From: Anseranas semipalmata
Lineage: Eukaryota; Chordata; Aves; Anseriformes; Anseranatidae
DNA: 64,000 nt
Assembly: GCA_013399115.1 (NCBI GenBank)
Contig: VXAA01001306.1
Span: 1,548 to 65,547, forward strand
Reading direction: 5' to 3'
Part shown: positions 24,028-37,420 of the stretch, piece by piece
Layout of the letters: every line of letters begins with the position of its first letter
How positions within the stretch are numbered: position 1 is the stretch's first letter
The notes under the pieces: model-generated
What the model was told of the DNA's origin: nothing
Databases searched by the model: none
What the model saw: the letters and a program-made list of their open reading frames with translations, nothing else
Position numbers and translations under genes: made by a program

Positions 24028-25988
24028 ACAACCCTGTGTAACTCTAGTATTAATTACTGGTGCTTTTTTAGTGAATGCTCTAATTGTGACTTATTTCAGC
24101 AGGTGGGCTGCATTACTGCGTGGATTGCCTCTCGTTCATCTGATACACTGAAAGTTATGGCATATCCTGCAGCTTCCCAGGAAAGGGAATCAGAAGCTTG
24201 CTTGCTTACTGTTTCTTACTATACCTAAAAATATATTTCCTTTGTGTTTGAGGAAAAAGAAGGACATTAGACAGTAGTTTAATAACATAGAGCCTTCTAC
24301 TTTGCAATCAGATTTTTGGGACTTTTGCTGCCATCACACAGTGCAATCACTTCACATGAGAAAAAAACAGCACTGTGGTTTCCTGATAAAGTTTAGTACA
24401 TAAATCAGCTAAGACTGGGCGTGCCACATCCATCGGTCTGGTTGCTAGTTTATTTTGATAACTAATGTATTTGTGTCCTTTCAGGTAATATGTCTAACAC
24501 TAACATAATCAAAGAGTCAAATTTAAGATGGTAAATCTATACCTAAACTCTGTACATTGTGTGCATTTTGTCACTATTACCATAGCTGAATGCTGTGAGG
24601 CTTATTAATGAATCTCACGTGCCATTTGCTACTTCTCTTTTAAAAGAACCTTGTTGTAGAAGCTCTGCAGCCAATTCACTGTGTGCGTGAAGTCAGCAGA
24701 ACAACTCATTTCCTACTGTAATAAGACTTCAGTCTCTGGTTGGGATGGTTGGTTGCCAGAAGAAATGGCTTTCTTGAGAATGGAAGCACACAATTGCTTT
24801 TCTTAGCTGGTCTATTATTCATTGTCAGTCTAAAGCCCTCACCATTTGTTTCGTTTATTTGGAGTTTTTCTTTTCTTTAAAAAAGCACGCATCACCTTCT
24901 CTTCTCCCTCCCCCCAGATAACCATTTCTTTAAATTATGTAGCTACTCATTTTCACAACAGCCCCTTAATTCACACTTGCACCCTTCCCTTATTTCTCCC
25001 CTGTATTTGTGTACGGGCCAGCTCCCCAACCAGCACACACGGACGTGACACGATTCTGTCAACCAAAGGTTAGCGTATGTTCCCCAAAATTACCAGGTAC
25101 CCACCCTCTGGAAGTCAAATCTATTCAAGGCCCTGCATCTTAGCATATGAGAAAATAAATAACCCAGAACTACTGTTCACACATTAATTAGGAAGGTTCA
25201 TATGGCAACCAGCATGGTCTTGTTAGGAGGACATGCAACTTCTGTTAGTCCAAAGCACGTAAACAACTTCAAGACGGTCTTATTTACTCCAGACCTTTTC
25301 CTTTTCCCCACAGATGTATAACTTGGTCTAATAAAACCATTTCTGGTCTCCCTGCCAACCTTTCTAATTAGTAATTGTGAGCTAGCTGGTGTTATCCTTG
25401 GACATTCTGGTGAGACTTGGGATATAAAGCCATGAATTAGGTCACCTGTCCTCAGTAGACTCTCCATTTCCCTTCTGTATTTTTATTGCACTTTTACAAA
25501 TTTGCTCAGCACAGAGTAAGAAGAAAAATAATGTAATTCTAAGAACTTCTTAAATATAGGTTAAAAAAGGGGAAAGAAAAAAAGGAATGTTTGAGCACTG
25601 TATGTGTTTGTGCTTCCTCGGGCACCCCTCAGTGAGGGGATTTCTTGATCTGTGTTTATTTTCCAGGACATCAGTTTAATTTCTCTGTTTGAGTCCATTG
25701 TTTGCAGCTATGGTTCTTCTCTTCTTTGGGGGTTAACTAAAGCAGTGTATTTCTACACCTTAGGTGTATATATAATAATTTTCAAATGTCTATCACTAGA
25801 TGAAAGTAGAAATTAGAGCAGTTGTTATGCTATAGTAAACATTTGCTTTCTTTTATAGTTTTCCTGGCTGCTTGAGGGTAGTAATATGATCAGCACAGAA
25901 GTTTCACAGTCTTGATATTCTGATAATTTTACTGTAAATTCTCTGACAGTCTTCTGTTATTACATTTATCTGCACATCTGAGCAATGC

Positions 25989-26031
25989 AAAAAAAAAAAA
26001 CAACCAACAACAAAAAAAAACAACCACCATC
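25989..26031. repeat. A-rich / CAA low-complexity tract
   Basis: Two A runs joined by CAACCAACAAC and followed by CAACC. It could be a decayed poly(A) tail, but no adjacent retrocopy is recognised. Confidence 0.8.
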
Positions 26032-27803
26032 AAGTATCCAATTCAATCCTGGCAGAAACAGCACAATTCCCACGGACTTTCTCCTTCAACACCCTCAAAC
26101 AGCTCCAAGAACATGGCAAGGTGCTAGATCTTGTCAGAGCTTATATTGACACTGAGCCTTCCTCTCTCTTTCTTCAGCTGCATTGGGACAATAAAGGATT
26201 GTTTCTGCTGCCGTACTCAAAATTTTTGCTCTTTTTATTGTTTTTAATTTTAACTTAAGGAGGTTGCCTCTTGCTAAATACATCTTCCTTTGACTATCTG
26301 TCTGTGTGGATGAAATGCAGTCAAGTTTGTCAAAATGACTGGAATCAACTGAATACCATGAACACACACTCACCTCTACCCCCTAAACACCCAGCAGGCA
26401 CAGCACTAGCTACTGATACAAGAAATGGAAAAGAGCATTTCACAAATAATGTTTCCTGACCCACACAAACTTGTTTTGTCTGCCCTAAATGTACTGAACT
26501 TGCTCAGAGTCTTCCCAGTGGTTTCTCTAAAGCCAAGGCAGTGCACGTATACACGGTTTGGGAGCTAACGAACCCAGAAGTGACAATTAACTATGCTTAA
26601 AACCATGCATTACAAAGGCAAGCAGTTCTCCTACTCTACTAAACATTTCTGAGATAGCACTAACTTCAACGGAATCACACATTGCCATCTGGAAATAAAC
26701 AGGTATGCTTCACTAAAAATGTAAAGTAACTTTTTTTCTTTAAACCCTTACCTAAAAAGACTAAAGGAACATCCCTGAGGCCAGGAAATTACTCATAGAA
26801 GTTGGACAGGGTCAAAATACTTTAAAACAATGCATATTGCAATGTTTTGTTTCATTTTTAGTGACATACACCGTTCTGAAACCTTTCTTGATACCAATAC
26901 TCAGAACAGAACATTGCAAAAATCACCTCTGAGTATATATTTGAAAAAAAAAAAAAAAAATTCCCCTTCCATACAAAGTTTGACTCCAGCACTTCAGCGT
27001 GACTCACAAGTACTGACACAAAAGACTTGGGCTTACTATCATTGAGAATGAATTAGAATAAACTGTGAATCCCAAAGCTCCAGTTAATAGAAGTATAAGG
27101 AGAAAATTGGCAGGTTAGTGGTTAGACAGTTGGCTGAATGGCTGCCATTGACAATGCCTATAAATAGATATTTTCCAAAGACAAACACTCATGTTTTATT
27201 GCATACAAACAATGCATTTTCCACTTTGGTCTGGTAAAAGATTTTCATTTTTTAAGAAATATGGAGAACAACCACTTTACAAGTTTGTCTCAGATTCAGT
27301 CACTACATTTTTATGCAACTTCCCATATGCTCCACATGCCTTTGTCTTCAGTGCAGAACAACATGCTACTGATGTGCTAACTTTGCCTTAGAAATACGTA
27401 CTGTAAAACCACATTTACAGTGGGAGCACTTTTAAAAGCAAATCCTGTCTCATGTCAACAGGGGCGGGCCACTTAGTGCCACCCCAGCGTGGCTTTGGCA
27501 GCAGCCGTCACTGTGAGAGGTGCAGCTCTTAGCAGTGCTCTTCGCATCCTTACTCCTGAAGGCTCCAGAGCAGCAGGACAACTGTGGAACACTTCAGTGG
27601 GATTTCCAAAACCACTTGGCATTTGTCAGACTTCTTTCCAGCGAGGTCAACAGCAGTATTACCATTGCCCACAGTAAAAGCATATTTAGACCAGTGCTAA
27701 AGTGCTTTCAAATGCCTAATGATGCCCCCACACAACCATTAATACAGGTGCAAAATGAAGGCTGCCTATCCAGTCACATTAAACACCCAGCCAAGTGCCA
27801 ACT

Positions 27804-27837
27804 GCATTTAACTTGGATTTAACATTTAACTTGGATT
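27804..27837 (+). repeat. 15-bp direct duplication, 19-bp period
   Basis: CATTTAACTTGGATT occurs at 27804-27818 and again, identically, at 27823-27837. The two identical copies suggest a recent local duplication. Confidence 0.85.
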
Positions 27838-30800
27838 CAGGCACCTCAGCTCATCGAAGCGTCCAGGAGATGGACACAAAAGGGTGTCGTGCTCTCTTTG
27901 TGAAAGTCCAAAACGACCAGTCTGGGGGAATGGATTTATAGTGTTTCCCTGACTAAACCAGTCTGAGACCCAACCACACTTTGCGTCATGCCTTGTTCTT
28001 GAATTATTCCTGCCAGCTTGAGTGGGCTAGCACAGAAGTAAAATGCTGGTTGTAAAAGAATACAGCTCCTGGTAAATCCTGCTCACGGAGCAGGATGTCT
28101 GATTTCTGCCATTATCAGGCATATAAAGACCTGGTCTGCTGGTATGTTACTGAAAGATGTTCTCCCCAAAATGCTGCCTAATGGATGGAAGCTGCCCTGG
28201 GAAGAGAAACTTTAAGGAGGTGTAGGGGACTTAGGAAGAGATAAGGAACAGATGAAAAGCACAATAGTGGGTGGAACAGAAGAAACAAAGAGATAGCATT
28301 AAAAAGAAATGAAAGGGGGTAAGCAGGACTGGCACAGAGCACAAAGCAAGGATATGAAGCAGAAAAAAGCAGGTCTCTTGGGTAACCTTTTTGTTGTTGC
28401 TGGTTTGCAAACAAATATGTTGATTTAGCAAGCTTTGGAGGAGTTTTTATTTGTCCATTTTTACCTTTCAGAAATCAGCAGCTTTCAGCCTTAAAGTCTG
28501 AGCTAAATTCAAAGGCTTCAGAACACAAGCAATAAAAAAATGACATAAAGCAAAGAAAGGAATATTGTGTTGCAAGGCTAAATACACCATGCAGACAAAT
28601 ATAACTACTCAAATTTCAGTATATGACCAATCTCAGAACGGCAATATTAAAAGAAAGATAAAATGAATGAATGTCACTGAAAAATCCCTGTAGTTACATT
28701 TCTGTGCCAAACAAAGCCAGGAACCAAAGGGTCCGATGCTTTTCTTTGAAAGTGACGTAAGCAAAGAGTTTAAGGCCAGTCATGCCCGCCTTTTCCTTTG
28801 CTGTACTGAGGCAAATGATTGTAAGAAATCTGCACCACACATCAAACTTGCAGCAAAACCACAATTCAGGCAGTAATCCTGTAGGTTTCCATTACAAACT
28901 GGACTATTAGGATTAATGTTTTTGGAGTTCACTTTGTTTAAATGCTATTTTGCTTCAGTATGAGCTCATGTTGTTCCAATGGTAGGAATGATGACTATTC
29001 TGAATGCTTTTAAATGAAAACCACAATGAAGTGCTAAAAACCACCTACAGTAAGATGTGGCTAGACATCTGAGCTTAGGATAGAGGTGAGAAAGGCTGGA
29101 TACTAACCCTTGATCCAAATAGCTGACTTCACAGTCAGGTTATCTTTATTTGACTCAAATTCCTGTTCTGAAGACCACTGGAATCAAGATCTCCATGAAA
29201 CTATACCCAGTTTTGGATCAGACTCTCAGGGAGCTCTTCCCTCTTTGCAAGCCACAGCATGGCTAGATAGACTTGTCTTGATCCAGTTGCTTATTAGAGA
29301 ATCTACATTCAGGTACACAACAAAGCTCTGTACAGGCCTATCCTTTGTCCCCAGGGAAATCACTTTTCATTTCAGGTATGTTGATGGATCATAGGGCAAC
29401 AGCTGCGGCACATAGGATGAGCTATTAGTGAGTTTGTCCCATAAGTTATCTGCACTTGAGATAGAAAGAAAAAAAGTTTCATTTGCCTTAAAGGCAGAAA
29501 TGTTCCACCAGAGTGGGATGATTGACTGACCTTGGAGCACTAAGGCTGATCATTTGGCACTAGTGTAAATGAAAAATTCATCATTACCGATGATTTTTGA
29601 CTGCCCTAGAAAAAAACAAATATTAATATGGTTTAATACAGTACAATTGAAAATCCAGAATGCAATAAAACTTTCATATCATGCTAGCACAGGGATTTCT
29701 TTGTAGTATTAATTCAAAGAGTAGAATATTCTCTCTTTCTATTTCAAGTCATTCTTTCTGGGGCTGAAACAATATGGTATTTCATTTGAGTACCTTTCAC
29801 TACCCGTTCAATACGGGGACTCACAGGTATTCTCCGTCTTTCATAAATGATGAAACTTATCTGCATCTTAGCACAAATTCTGAACACACAGTCCTTGGAT
29901 TATTTCCCAAATAAATACTTTGATAGATGCAGTATAAGCGCAGCGGTCTATGAGGTACTTTGGCACTAGGCAACTCCACTCCAGAATAAAAGCAGAGAGA
30001 AAAAAAGGGATTCTTTACTGATACAGGTGATGGTGACCTTTACAGGCTTAGAGCCGATAAAGAGCCTAAGCCTATGACGTACAATCTCTGTACACAAGAC
30101 CCTCAAAGGTCACGAGTCAAAGACAGCATTTCATATTCTTCCTATTCTGAAATTGGGAAGCCAGTTGTAGAAAGAAATAATAGTCTACCTTGGAATACTG
30201 TAAAGTATGAATTGGCCACAGGGGATTCACATTTTCTAATTAAATGCCGATTAAAATCAATTAAAAAGCTATAGCAGTCCTGCACTAATGAGGGAAGTCA
30301 TATTATTACCTCTGCATTAAGTACTGTATCATCCACTAATTCCACTTAATCACAGTGAATTTTTTGGGTTAATACAAGGACCTAGACTAATATTGCAGTA
30401 GATTTGAACAATGAATTATACCGGTTCAGCGTTTCCTAGCCAAAGTAATATATTTTCCTGCATACTACATGTGATGGTGTCTCTAAATGGAATCTTGTGA
30501 AAATTGTAAGAGGTGTCACCTCAATTTTTTAATTCCATCACGTTTCAATAGTGTTTTTGAACTCTATGGATTAGCAGTAGTAAATTTCATTTGTCCTATT
30601 AAAACGCAGGTAGAATTATAAACTGGATTATACAAGATTTATAAAATTTTGCTACTGTGTCTTAAGGTGCTCAATAACAAACATGAAAAAGCACAAAAAT
30701 GAAGCCAGTATGCAATCTAATAAGAGAACAGAAATGGATATATTAATCCAAATGGTAGGAGAGGAGACAAAATGACCCAAACCTCCGCAAGGCCATATGA

Positions 30801-32009
30801 TGTCTTAACTTTCCAAACACAAGAATTGTGAATGGGCAAGAAAACAAAGCTGGATCCCTCCATCTGGCTTACAGAAAGAGCAAATCATCTGGTAGTCTGG
30901 GTAGCACAGACCCAGCTTCAAGCAAGGGCAGGAAAGTCATTCCTTCAAGAGTGCTCCAGGACAAGTTAGCCCTGGGCTAGGCTCAGATAGCCGATCAGCC
31001 ACCTCACAAGCAAGTGAAATGCTGCAGATGAGGATCTTTCTTAATCAGCATTAATTTTGATAACACGTTTTGTTGGTTTTTTTGTTTTTTTTTTGCTTTG
31101 TAACTTGGCCCCATTATTGCAAACCTATGTTTCTGAGTAAGTGTGGTCCTTTACCCTTAGGAAGCGATGAAGCTGATTCTCCATAACGATCTACAGGCAG
31201 TGGGGTCCCTGCACCCCCAGGTAAAGGCGGATTTGTTACCCAAGGGTGCACTGGCAAATTCCTGGACAGCATCATCCCGCTGGACACGGGGCTGGGAGGT
31301 GTCTGAGCATCTGCAGGAGCCTGTCCCAGAGCTGCACAAGTTTGTTTGCAGGAGTTTGACAAAGCTTGCCAACTTGTGGAGAGAAAGACTTGAGTCTGCT
31401 CGCCAACTGGAAACAAGAACAGTTGGGACCCAAAGCTCAGAACTCAGGCTTTGGGTTTCCCTTTTTGGCATGCTGCTGGTGTCTCATTTGTAACCTTGCT
31501 TCTTGTTGGATTCACTCATACAAAACCTGTCTGGCTTGCTGAAGTGGCTGGATACCATGTATGTTAATGCCTTCCTAGGCAATGGAGTTTGCAATTAACT
31601 TAGAGTCCTGCACAGCCAGTGCACTTATTGAAGAGGCATTTCCTAGTGTGTACATCAGAGCTGAATTATAAGCTTCTCGCTCTTACTGGCCACTAAACAT
31701 AAATGTGTCTTAAAATGCTTTATAGTGATTATAGCACTAGGCTGAATGGTGCTGACAATTTATTCATGGGTACTGATATGATCATTTTTAATGCGATTTC
31801 CATGCTTCACCAAGCTTTTTTCCCCACCCTAAAGTGGGGTCTCTCTGGAAGACATGCTTCTTTGCACCATAATAACACAGAAAGCTTGAGCAGAAGAGTA
31901 TCTATAGCTATGTTTACAAACCTTATTGAAACTAAAATGGGAAAGGGAACAAATATTGCCTTGCAGGTTGGCACTGTTTGTCACACTAATACCTGATGGA
32001 GAACAGGTA

Positions 32010-32260
32010 CGATGGCAGCGCTGCTGCAAAGCGTTCAAGCAGCTGGGAACTGCCCCAGTGGCTCCCTCCCAGGGGTCTTGCAGCCCCTCTTCGCAAGGGT
32101 GCCCCGCACCAGCCACTCCCGCGCAGGCACCAGGAGCGGCACAGGAAGGTGGGAGAAGCCAAGCGCTTATCCCGATCCCTCGTTTAGAACATAAATTCGC
32201 CACTGCAAAGCCAGCGCTCCTGGCACTACACTTTATCCCCGGTTTAAACAGAGCACAGTG
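32010..32260. promoter_or_regulatory. CpG-enriched GC-rich patch
   Basis: About 250 bp rich in GC and CpG between AT-rich flanks. A minus-strand frame (31829-32320, 163 codons) and several plus-strand frames run through it, so the openness reflects composition. No product is recognised. Confidence 0.3.
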
Positions 32261-32399
32261 ACGCAGAGAGAGGATGAGCAACTCATCCAATGATCTGTGG
32301 TGACTAGGGGAGCTGAACATGAGATAAACCCGATAATACGACTCTCACAAACTTACTGAGTACTGTATGACTCCGTGTATTTTTTACCGAACACCCAGA

Positions 32400-32525
32400 C
32401 CCTCCTGAACGTTGCTGACGTCTTGGCTGCGAGAACACCGGGGAAGGCTGGGCCCCGCCGCGGAGCCCCACGGCCCTTTGGGGCTGCAGTCCCACCTACC
32501 CTGCAAACCAAGGCACGGACACCGC
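32400..32525. promoter_or_regulatory. Short CpG-dense patch
   Basis: A second small GC-rich block 150 bp after the previous one, with CCCCGCCGCGGAGCCCCACG at its centre (about 32453). Two overlapping 123-codon minus-strand frames in different registers cross it, and neither is recognised. Confidence 0.3.
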
Positions 32526-32859
32526 AACAATCCATGGCTTTTAGGGTTTGGTGACAGGAAAAAAAAAAATAAAATAAAATCAGAGAATGAACGAGAAGCA
32601 TTAATGAGCAGACTAATAAACTGTAAAATTTCATTAAAACGAAACCTGTAGTGTTTATCTTCAGTTTCATCCTTGGGAAAATCATAGTCCCTCCAAAACC
32701 CTCTACCACAATCACAAAGCTCACAGCCTGGGCAATTCAAATACTTTCTGTTCAAAGCGAGGAAACTAATCCATCCAAGTTCTCCTCATTTTGGGATGAG
32801 CCTTTATACCTAGATAAAGATGAAAATATGAAGAAAACCGGTAGTACAACATGCTACTG

Positions 32860-33115
32860 ACAGAAACAGCACTTTGAATGGTGTACATGATCAGAAAATT
32901 TCCATTTGGCTTTTTATTATAAAGCTTGCTAACCCTTGCCAAGGCCGACAGAGAGAAGGAAATGGCGTGCGGCAGTCCAGGTTCATAGGGCAATTGTCGC
33001 TGTTTAGAGCTCATCATTTTTCCTCCCTTTCTTATGTCAGCCTGCTGGAGCTGACACTATGCATAACCAGTCCGCAACCACTTCCTTATCGCATTTGATT
33101 TCCCATGTTTCACAC
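32860..33115. other. Motif-dense non-coding segment, conserved-element-like
   Basis: Non-repetitive sequence with homeodomain/GATA-type words (for example CTTATCG near 33085 and GCTAATGAAA near 33132). It has the texture of a vertebrate conserved non-coding element. This impression needs alignment to confirm. Confidence 0.2.
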
Positions 33116-33720
33116 CATGGATTTTATCTTGCTAATGAAACCTAGGCTATTTGTCCTTAGGTATTTACATGGTCCCTATTGCTCGGGAGTCTGAAGACCT
33201 GAACATCTTAATGGAGCCTTACAAATTCCACTGGCTGCTTCTGAGCCACCCGAGATGAAAATAAAGACTTTAAGTCATTCAGGCTGGGTCACTGGTGTTG
33301 TGTATCAATTATGCAGATTTCCTCAAATGGATTCTGAAAGCATCTGTCACACATGAAAGAAAAGCTCTGTGAGCCTTTGCTAACAAAAATGTCTTTTGTT
33401 CCCTGACAACTTTGTACATAAAGGTGTGAAACAAGACGGTTTAAAAAGGCCTTCCTACCACATCAAGCAAGCAAAGTGTATTGCATGGATGTGTGGAAGA
33501 TAGCTTTTCATATATTCTGAACACTGGATGGGATGACATGGGGGTTGAATATCCCCCTCCCCAGGACTCGCCCTGGGGCAGTTCTCACTGGGGGAACGAC
33601 ATAAAGGGAACTCTGTTCCTTCCATGTGCACACAGGAACTCTCCTAGAGGAAACGCGCACAAGCACAAGGCTATAAAAGTTTCAAAGACTGTATAATGAG
33701 AGCGATATGCTGATAATCAG

Positions 33721-33768
33721 CTTAATTCCCATTTCAAACACCTAAGTCCCTTTGTGAATCTGGCCCTA
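33721..33768. repeat. Trace of an ancient amniote repeat
   Basis: CACCTAAGTCCCTTTGTGAA followed by TCTGGCCCTA is close to a word string (GGCACCTAAATCCCTTTGTGAATCTGGCCC) that recurs in reptile and bird genomes as a relic dispersed repeat. Family not named with certainty. Confidence 0.4.
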
Positions 33769-36700
33769 TAGACTTAATCCTGCGTATAGCTTAATTAGCT
33801 TAATTGTTGACCACGTCTGGTAAAGGGAGGGTGAGCAGGACGATGTATGCTAGGGAAACTGTCCACACCAAGCAGGTCAAAGAAAAGCTTATGGTAGATG
33901 GGGCTTGGAGGGCTCTAAATGGAAACAGCTTTTTTTCAGAAACAAGAAGCCTGGGAAGAGGCTGCAGAAGTTTGTGTTCAGATAGGCAGAAGTAACTGGG
34001 ACTGAATGAGGAGGAACCTTTTACAAGTTTTTCAGGACCAGAATGATCCCATGCCTAGGGCAGAGGATCGCTTTCACATTCTCGTCTTCAGACCAACGTC
34101 TAATTTCACTATTTATGACCAGGAGAGTGAGCGTGTGAGGATCTTGTGACTTACTTCTGTTCACTATAGGAAGAGCACACCTCAGGCTTGGCTGTACTTC
34201 CTCCACGTGTCACTTTTCTTCATACTTTCATGGGGACAGCATAAAGGTACTTGTTCTTCTGTAGCTTTGGACATCTTGCAGGATCAAGATCACACTGCTT
34301 AGTAGGATTCAAACTACTGACATGCAGAAAACATCTGAGGCTGCTACTGGGGTCCTCACATGGAGGAGACTCCTAGAACCACAATAAAGGCTCTAGGACT
34401 AGACCTGCTTTAGATGCCTTTGCTGCATGCCCCTCTGACACTATGACTGACCTTAAATCACTACAGTTCGGATCCCTGAAGTCACATTTTCCATTATAAA
34501 TTGCTAACACCCTGGCAACAGAAGCACTCTACTATCTCCCTCTCTGTAAGAACAGTAACACAGAAATTGTCCCTGTCCAATGAATTTCTGGGAATGTATT
34601 TTCTGCTGCATGCTAGCCTGCACTTTTACTTCACACAACAAAAGTCAGGTGTGTAATTAACTGAATATCTACCTATGACTAAGTAGCCATACAAACCTTT
34701 AATGAGGTGATTGAGAATACCAGAACTGAAGTTGATTTTGGATTCTCCCCCCCAGTATACATGGTTAAATGAGGAGAGAGTTGGGTCTACCAAGCTGTCT
34801 GTTTGTAGAAGATACAATAAAAAAAACAAACAAACATAAGCTATCCATGCACAGTGAAGAATCCTTTAAATGTAACTTCTGTAAATATTTGCTCATCTAA
34901 AAAAATTCTCAATCCAGAGAGTTTGAGAAACAGAGTCTTGTTTTACTTGTCCTACTATAAAAAGAAGCGGAGCTTGCCCAACCTGATCAAGCTGCCTTTC
35001 TAATATTGCAAACGCGTATGGAATTGGTTTTTACATTTTCCCACGTTGTCCCAGAGGACAGCATCATATTTCATTATACACCAAAGCCACAAGCGTTTAA
35101 ACAGACATAAAGTCATCCTGGCTGTTAGCTCATTATACAGTCATTCAGGCAAGGCAATTGAACTGGAGTCAAAAGTTAAGAGCAAGTATCAGGAATTTCA
35201 GTGAAAAGAACCTTTCAAGAGCACAGCAATCATCAGCCATCCAAGATCTTCATAGCACAGTTGAACTTACCTGACTAACCAATACATTTAGGAGTTCAGA
35301 AAAGGAGAAGCAACATCCCTAAAACCCTCTCTCTGTCCCCCTAGCTGTGCTGTTGCTGTGGTTTGTGTAGCAGACGATCGATGTTTCCTTGGCTTTGCAG
35401 CCCTGGCTGGAGCTTGCACTCCCTCCTGCCCAGCACAGCACATCATGGGCAACTCTCCACAGGAGCTCAGCAAGGCTGCTCACCTACCATCCAGGCACTC
35501 TTTCCTTCTCAGCACGTGGCACAAAAGGTACATCTCCTGCTCTGGGCTGTATTCCTGAAAGCAGCACGAGTACAGACCAGCTTGAGACAGTCACTGAACC
35601 TATCAAGAGGGATTGGGGTCTTCCAGACTCCTAGAGCCAACTGCTTTAAGGGTTTGAACCAAAGCCTGAAGACGGAGACCCCAAATACAGTACTTGTAAG
35701 AGGCCAGTTCCATGCAGGACCAGTGTCACCAAGCCATCATGTTCTCAGAGTCGCCCACCTACCTCGGCGGTGCGGGAAACTGCTGACCTCTAAAGCAGCC
35801 CTCTGAGCACAATGGCACTCTCCATTTAAAACTCTCATTTCACCGTCCATCGCGGTTAAACTAAGCAAAATGGCTGTCAAATACTCCACCCTGGCTACTT
35901 CATCTCTCTGTTATTTTGGCTCCTCACACCACACTCAGTTTAAAGCAGTAAGTATTAGCGTGTCTTTTTTTCATTATTTTCTTCCAGTGCTTTACAATCT
36001 GTTCTGCCACTTCAGACAGGTGGTCTTTTTTGGTAGACCATGCATCTCATCATCTTCTCTGTCTCAAGAGTCTTTGACCTTCTGTACATGCTTTTCACGC
36101 ATCTAGTTAAATGGACATCTGTTTTCTCCTCCTTCCTCCTTATGGGAAGTTTTCAGCTAAGTGCTTATCAGACTCATCTCTAACAGCCATTCTGTAATTC
36201 CGAAGTAAGATTTTTTTATTAGAATTTGTTTTGACAGATCATACAAAGCCCCTTCCTCTCTACAACACACTTGTTGAAGCTTGTTTTGCACTAGCAGTTA
36301 TTCCCATAAAAGTGGACATATGCAAATGTTTTTTTTTTTCATTTAAGGAAGAGCTACATTAGAGTAATGACTACAGTGTTCATTAAAAACATCCTCATAT
36401 ACTTTTCCATGACAAGACTGTGGTCCTGATTTGCAATAGGCACTCATTACAGCAAGCTTAATTGATGCTTTAACACTGGATCCTATTATCATTCACTATC
36501 TGCTAGTATAGTCAGTTGCTAGAGTTTATATTTCTCACAGAATTAGTGTTTAATTTTCTCCCAGTGTTACCTCCCATTAGTGGATTTAGCTCATCAGAAA
36601 ATGCAGCAAAAAACACATGCAGCTCCCAGCCTCTGACTGGGCCATGTCAGTATTTTTCAGCTGGAATAAAAAGGAGGAGTGAAGGCAGCTTTTGGAAAGG

Positions 36701-36976
36701 TCCCCAAACTTACTTTCTGCAGGAATGGTATTTTTAAAATAAGTATTAATGAACATACACTTGGCACAAATCATTCCTAGGACATGGCAGCAGAGACATT
36801 ACTGAATCGAGCTCCTTTCACTCAGAGCCACCCGCTACACCCTCAGGTTGCAGTCCTTTTTTCCGCTGTACTTTTCTGGTGCTGGCTGCATGACTGATTA
36901 ACATGGAAAGGGTCTGCTTGGCTCAAGAGGTTGCATGGGACTCTACGTCAGCCTGGGGTTATTTCACACCAAAACG

Positions 36977-36993
36977 GTGCAAACACTTTGCAC
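36977..36993. promoter_or_regulatory. Perfect 7-bp inverted repeat with 3-bp spacer
   Basis: GTGCAAACACTTTGCAC is a perfect palindrome with arms GTGCAAA/TTTGCAC. A CGTCAGCC word lies about 30 bp upstream (near 36946-36953). It could bind a dimeric factor, but no specific factor can be assigned from sequence alone. Confidence 0.35.
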
Positions 36994-37109
36994 TTTTGCA
37001 TCATGCTAACCAAGAGGAGGACAAAGGTATTCAGAAGGTTGTAAAAATCCATCAGTGTTAAAGCTATTTAGAGTAATGTTTCCAAGGGGGTTGATTCACA
37101 CTTTCTAAA

Positions 37110-37420
37110 GCAGGCGTTGAGAGAACGATTCTGTGACAGGATCCCACGGCTGCGATTGATCCCAGCGTGCAAACCTGACGCCGGTAAGGGCCAGGAGGAG
37201 CACAGGCACGTACCCGTGCTGCAGACGGGGGGCTCTCTGCGCCGAGGGCCCCCGCACGTCTCTGCTCAGAGCACGTCGCTCAGCACCATAGCACAGCAGA
37301 CACAGGGCAGCATTTACCACTGGGTTCCTTGAACAAAGTCCCACGCTCCCTGCTTCGCCCTCTCGCAGGAAAGCCTGGGCACGGTAGCCCTCATGCCGGA
37401 TGGTACAGCACGTTGCTGCC
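37110..37420. promoter_or_regulatory. CpG-enriched island
   Basis: About 300 bp with roughly two dozen CpGs, including GCGCCGAGGGCCCCCGCACG near 37239. A 110-codon minus-strand frame (37105-37437) and a 71-codon plus-strand frame share it. No product is recognised. Confidence 0.4.

Larger units (their letters stand above)
24030..31990. other. Gene-free AT-rich interval
   Basis: No coding exon is recognised. Low-complexity tracts lie at 25989-26031 (A-rich with CAA units) and 26944-26960 (17 A), and a 15-bp direct duplication at 27804-27837. Open frames reach about 108 codons (31167-31493) with an antiparallel partner, and have no family match. Confidence 0.45.
33116..37100. other. Gene-free interval
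   Basis: Apart from the repeat trace near 33.7 kb and the palindrome at 36977-36993, nothing is recognised. The longest frame (35363-35806, 147 codons) has shadow frames in other registers and no family resemblance. Confidence 0.45.

Noticed and set aside
28121..28128. ATATAAAG TATA-like word
   Set aside because: Single weak match without any supporting promoter or exon element.
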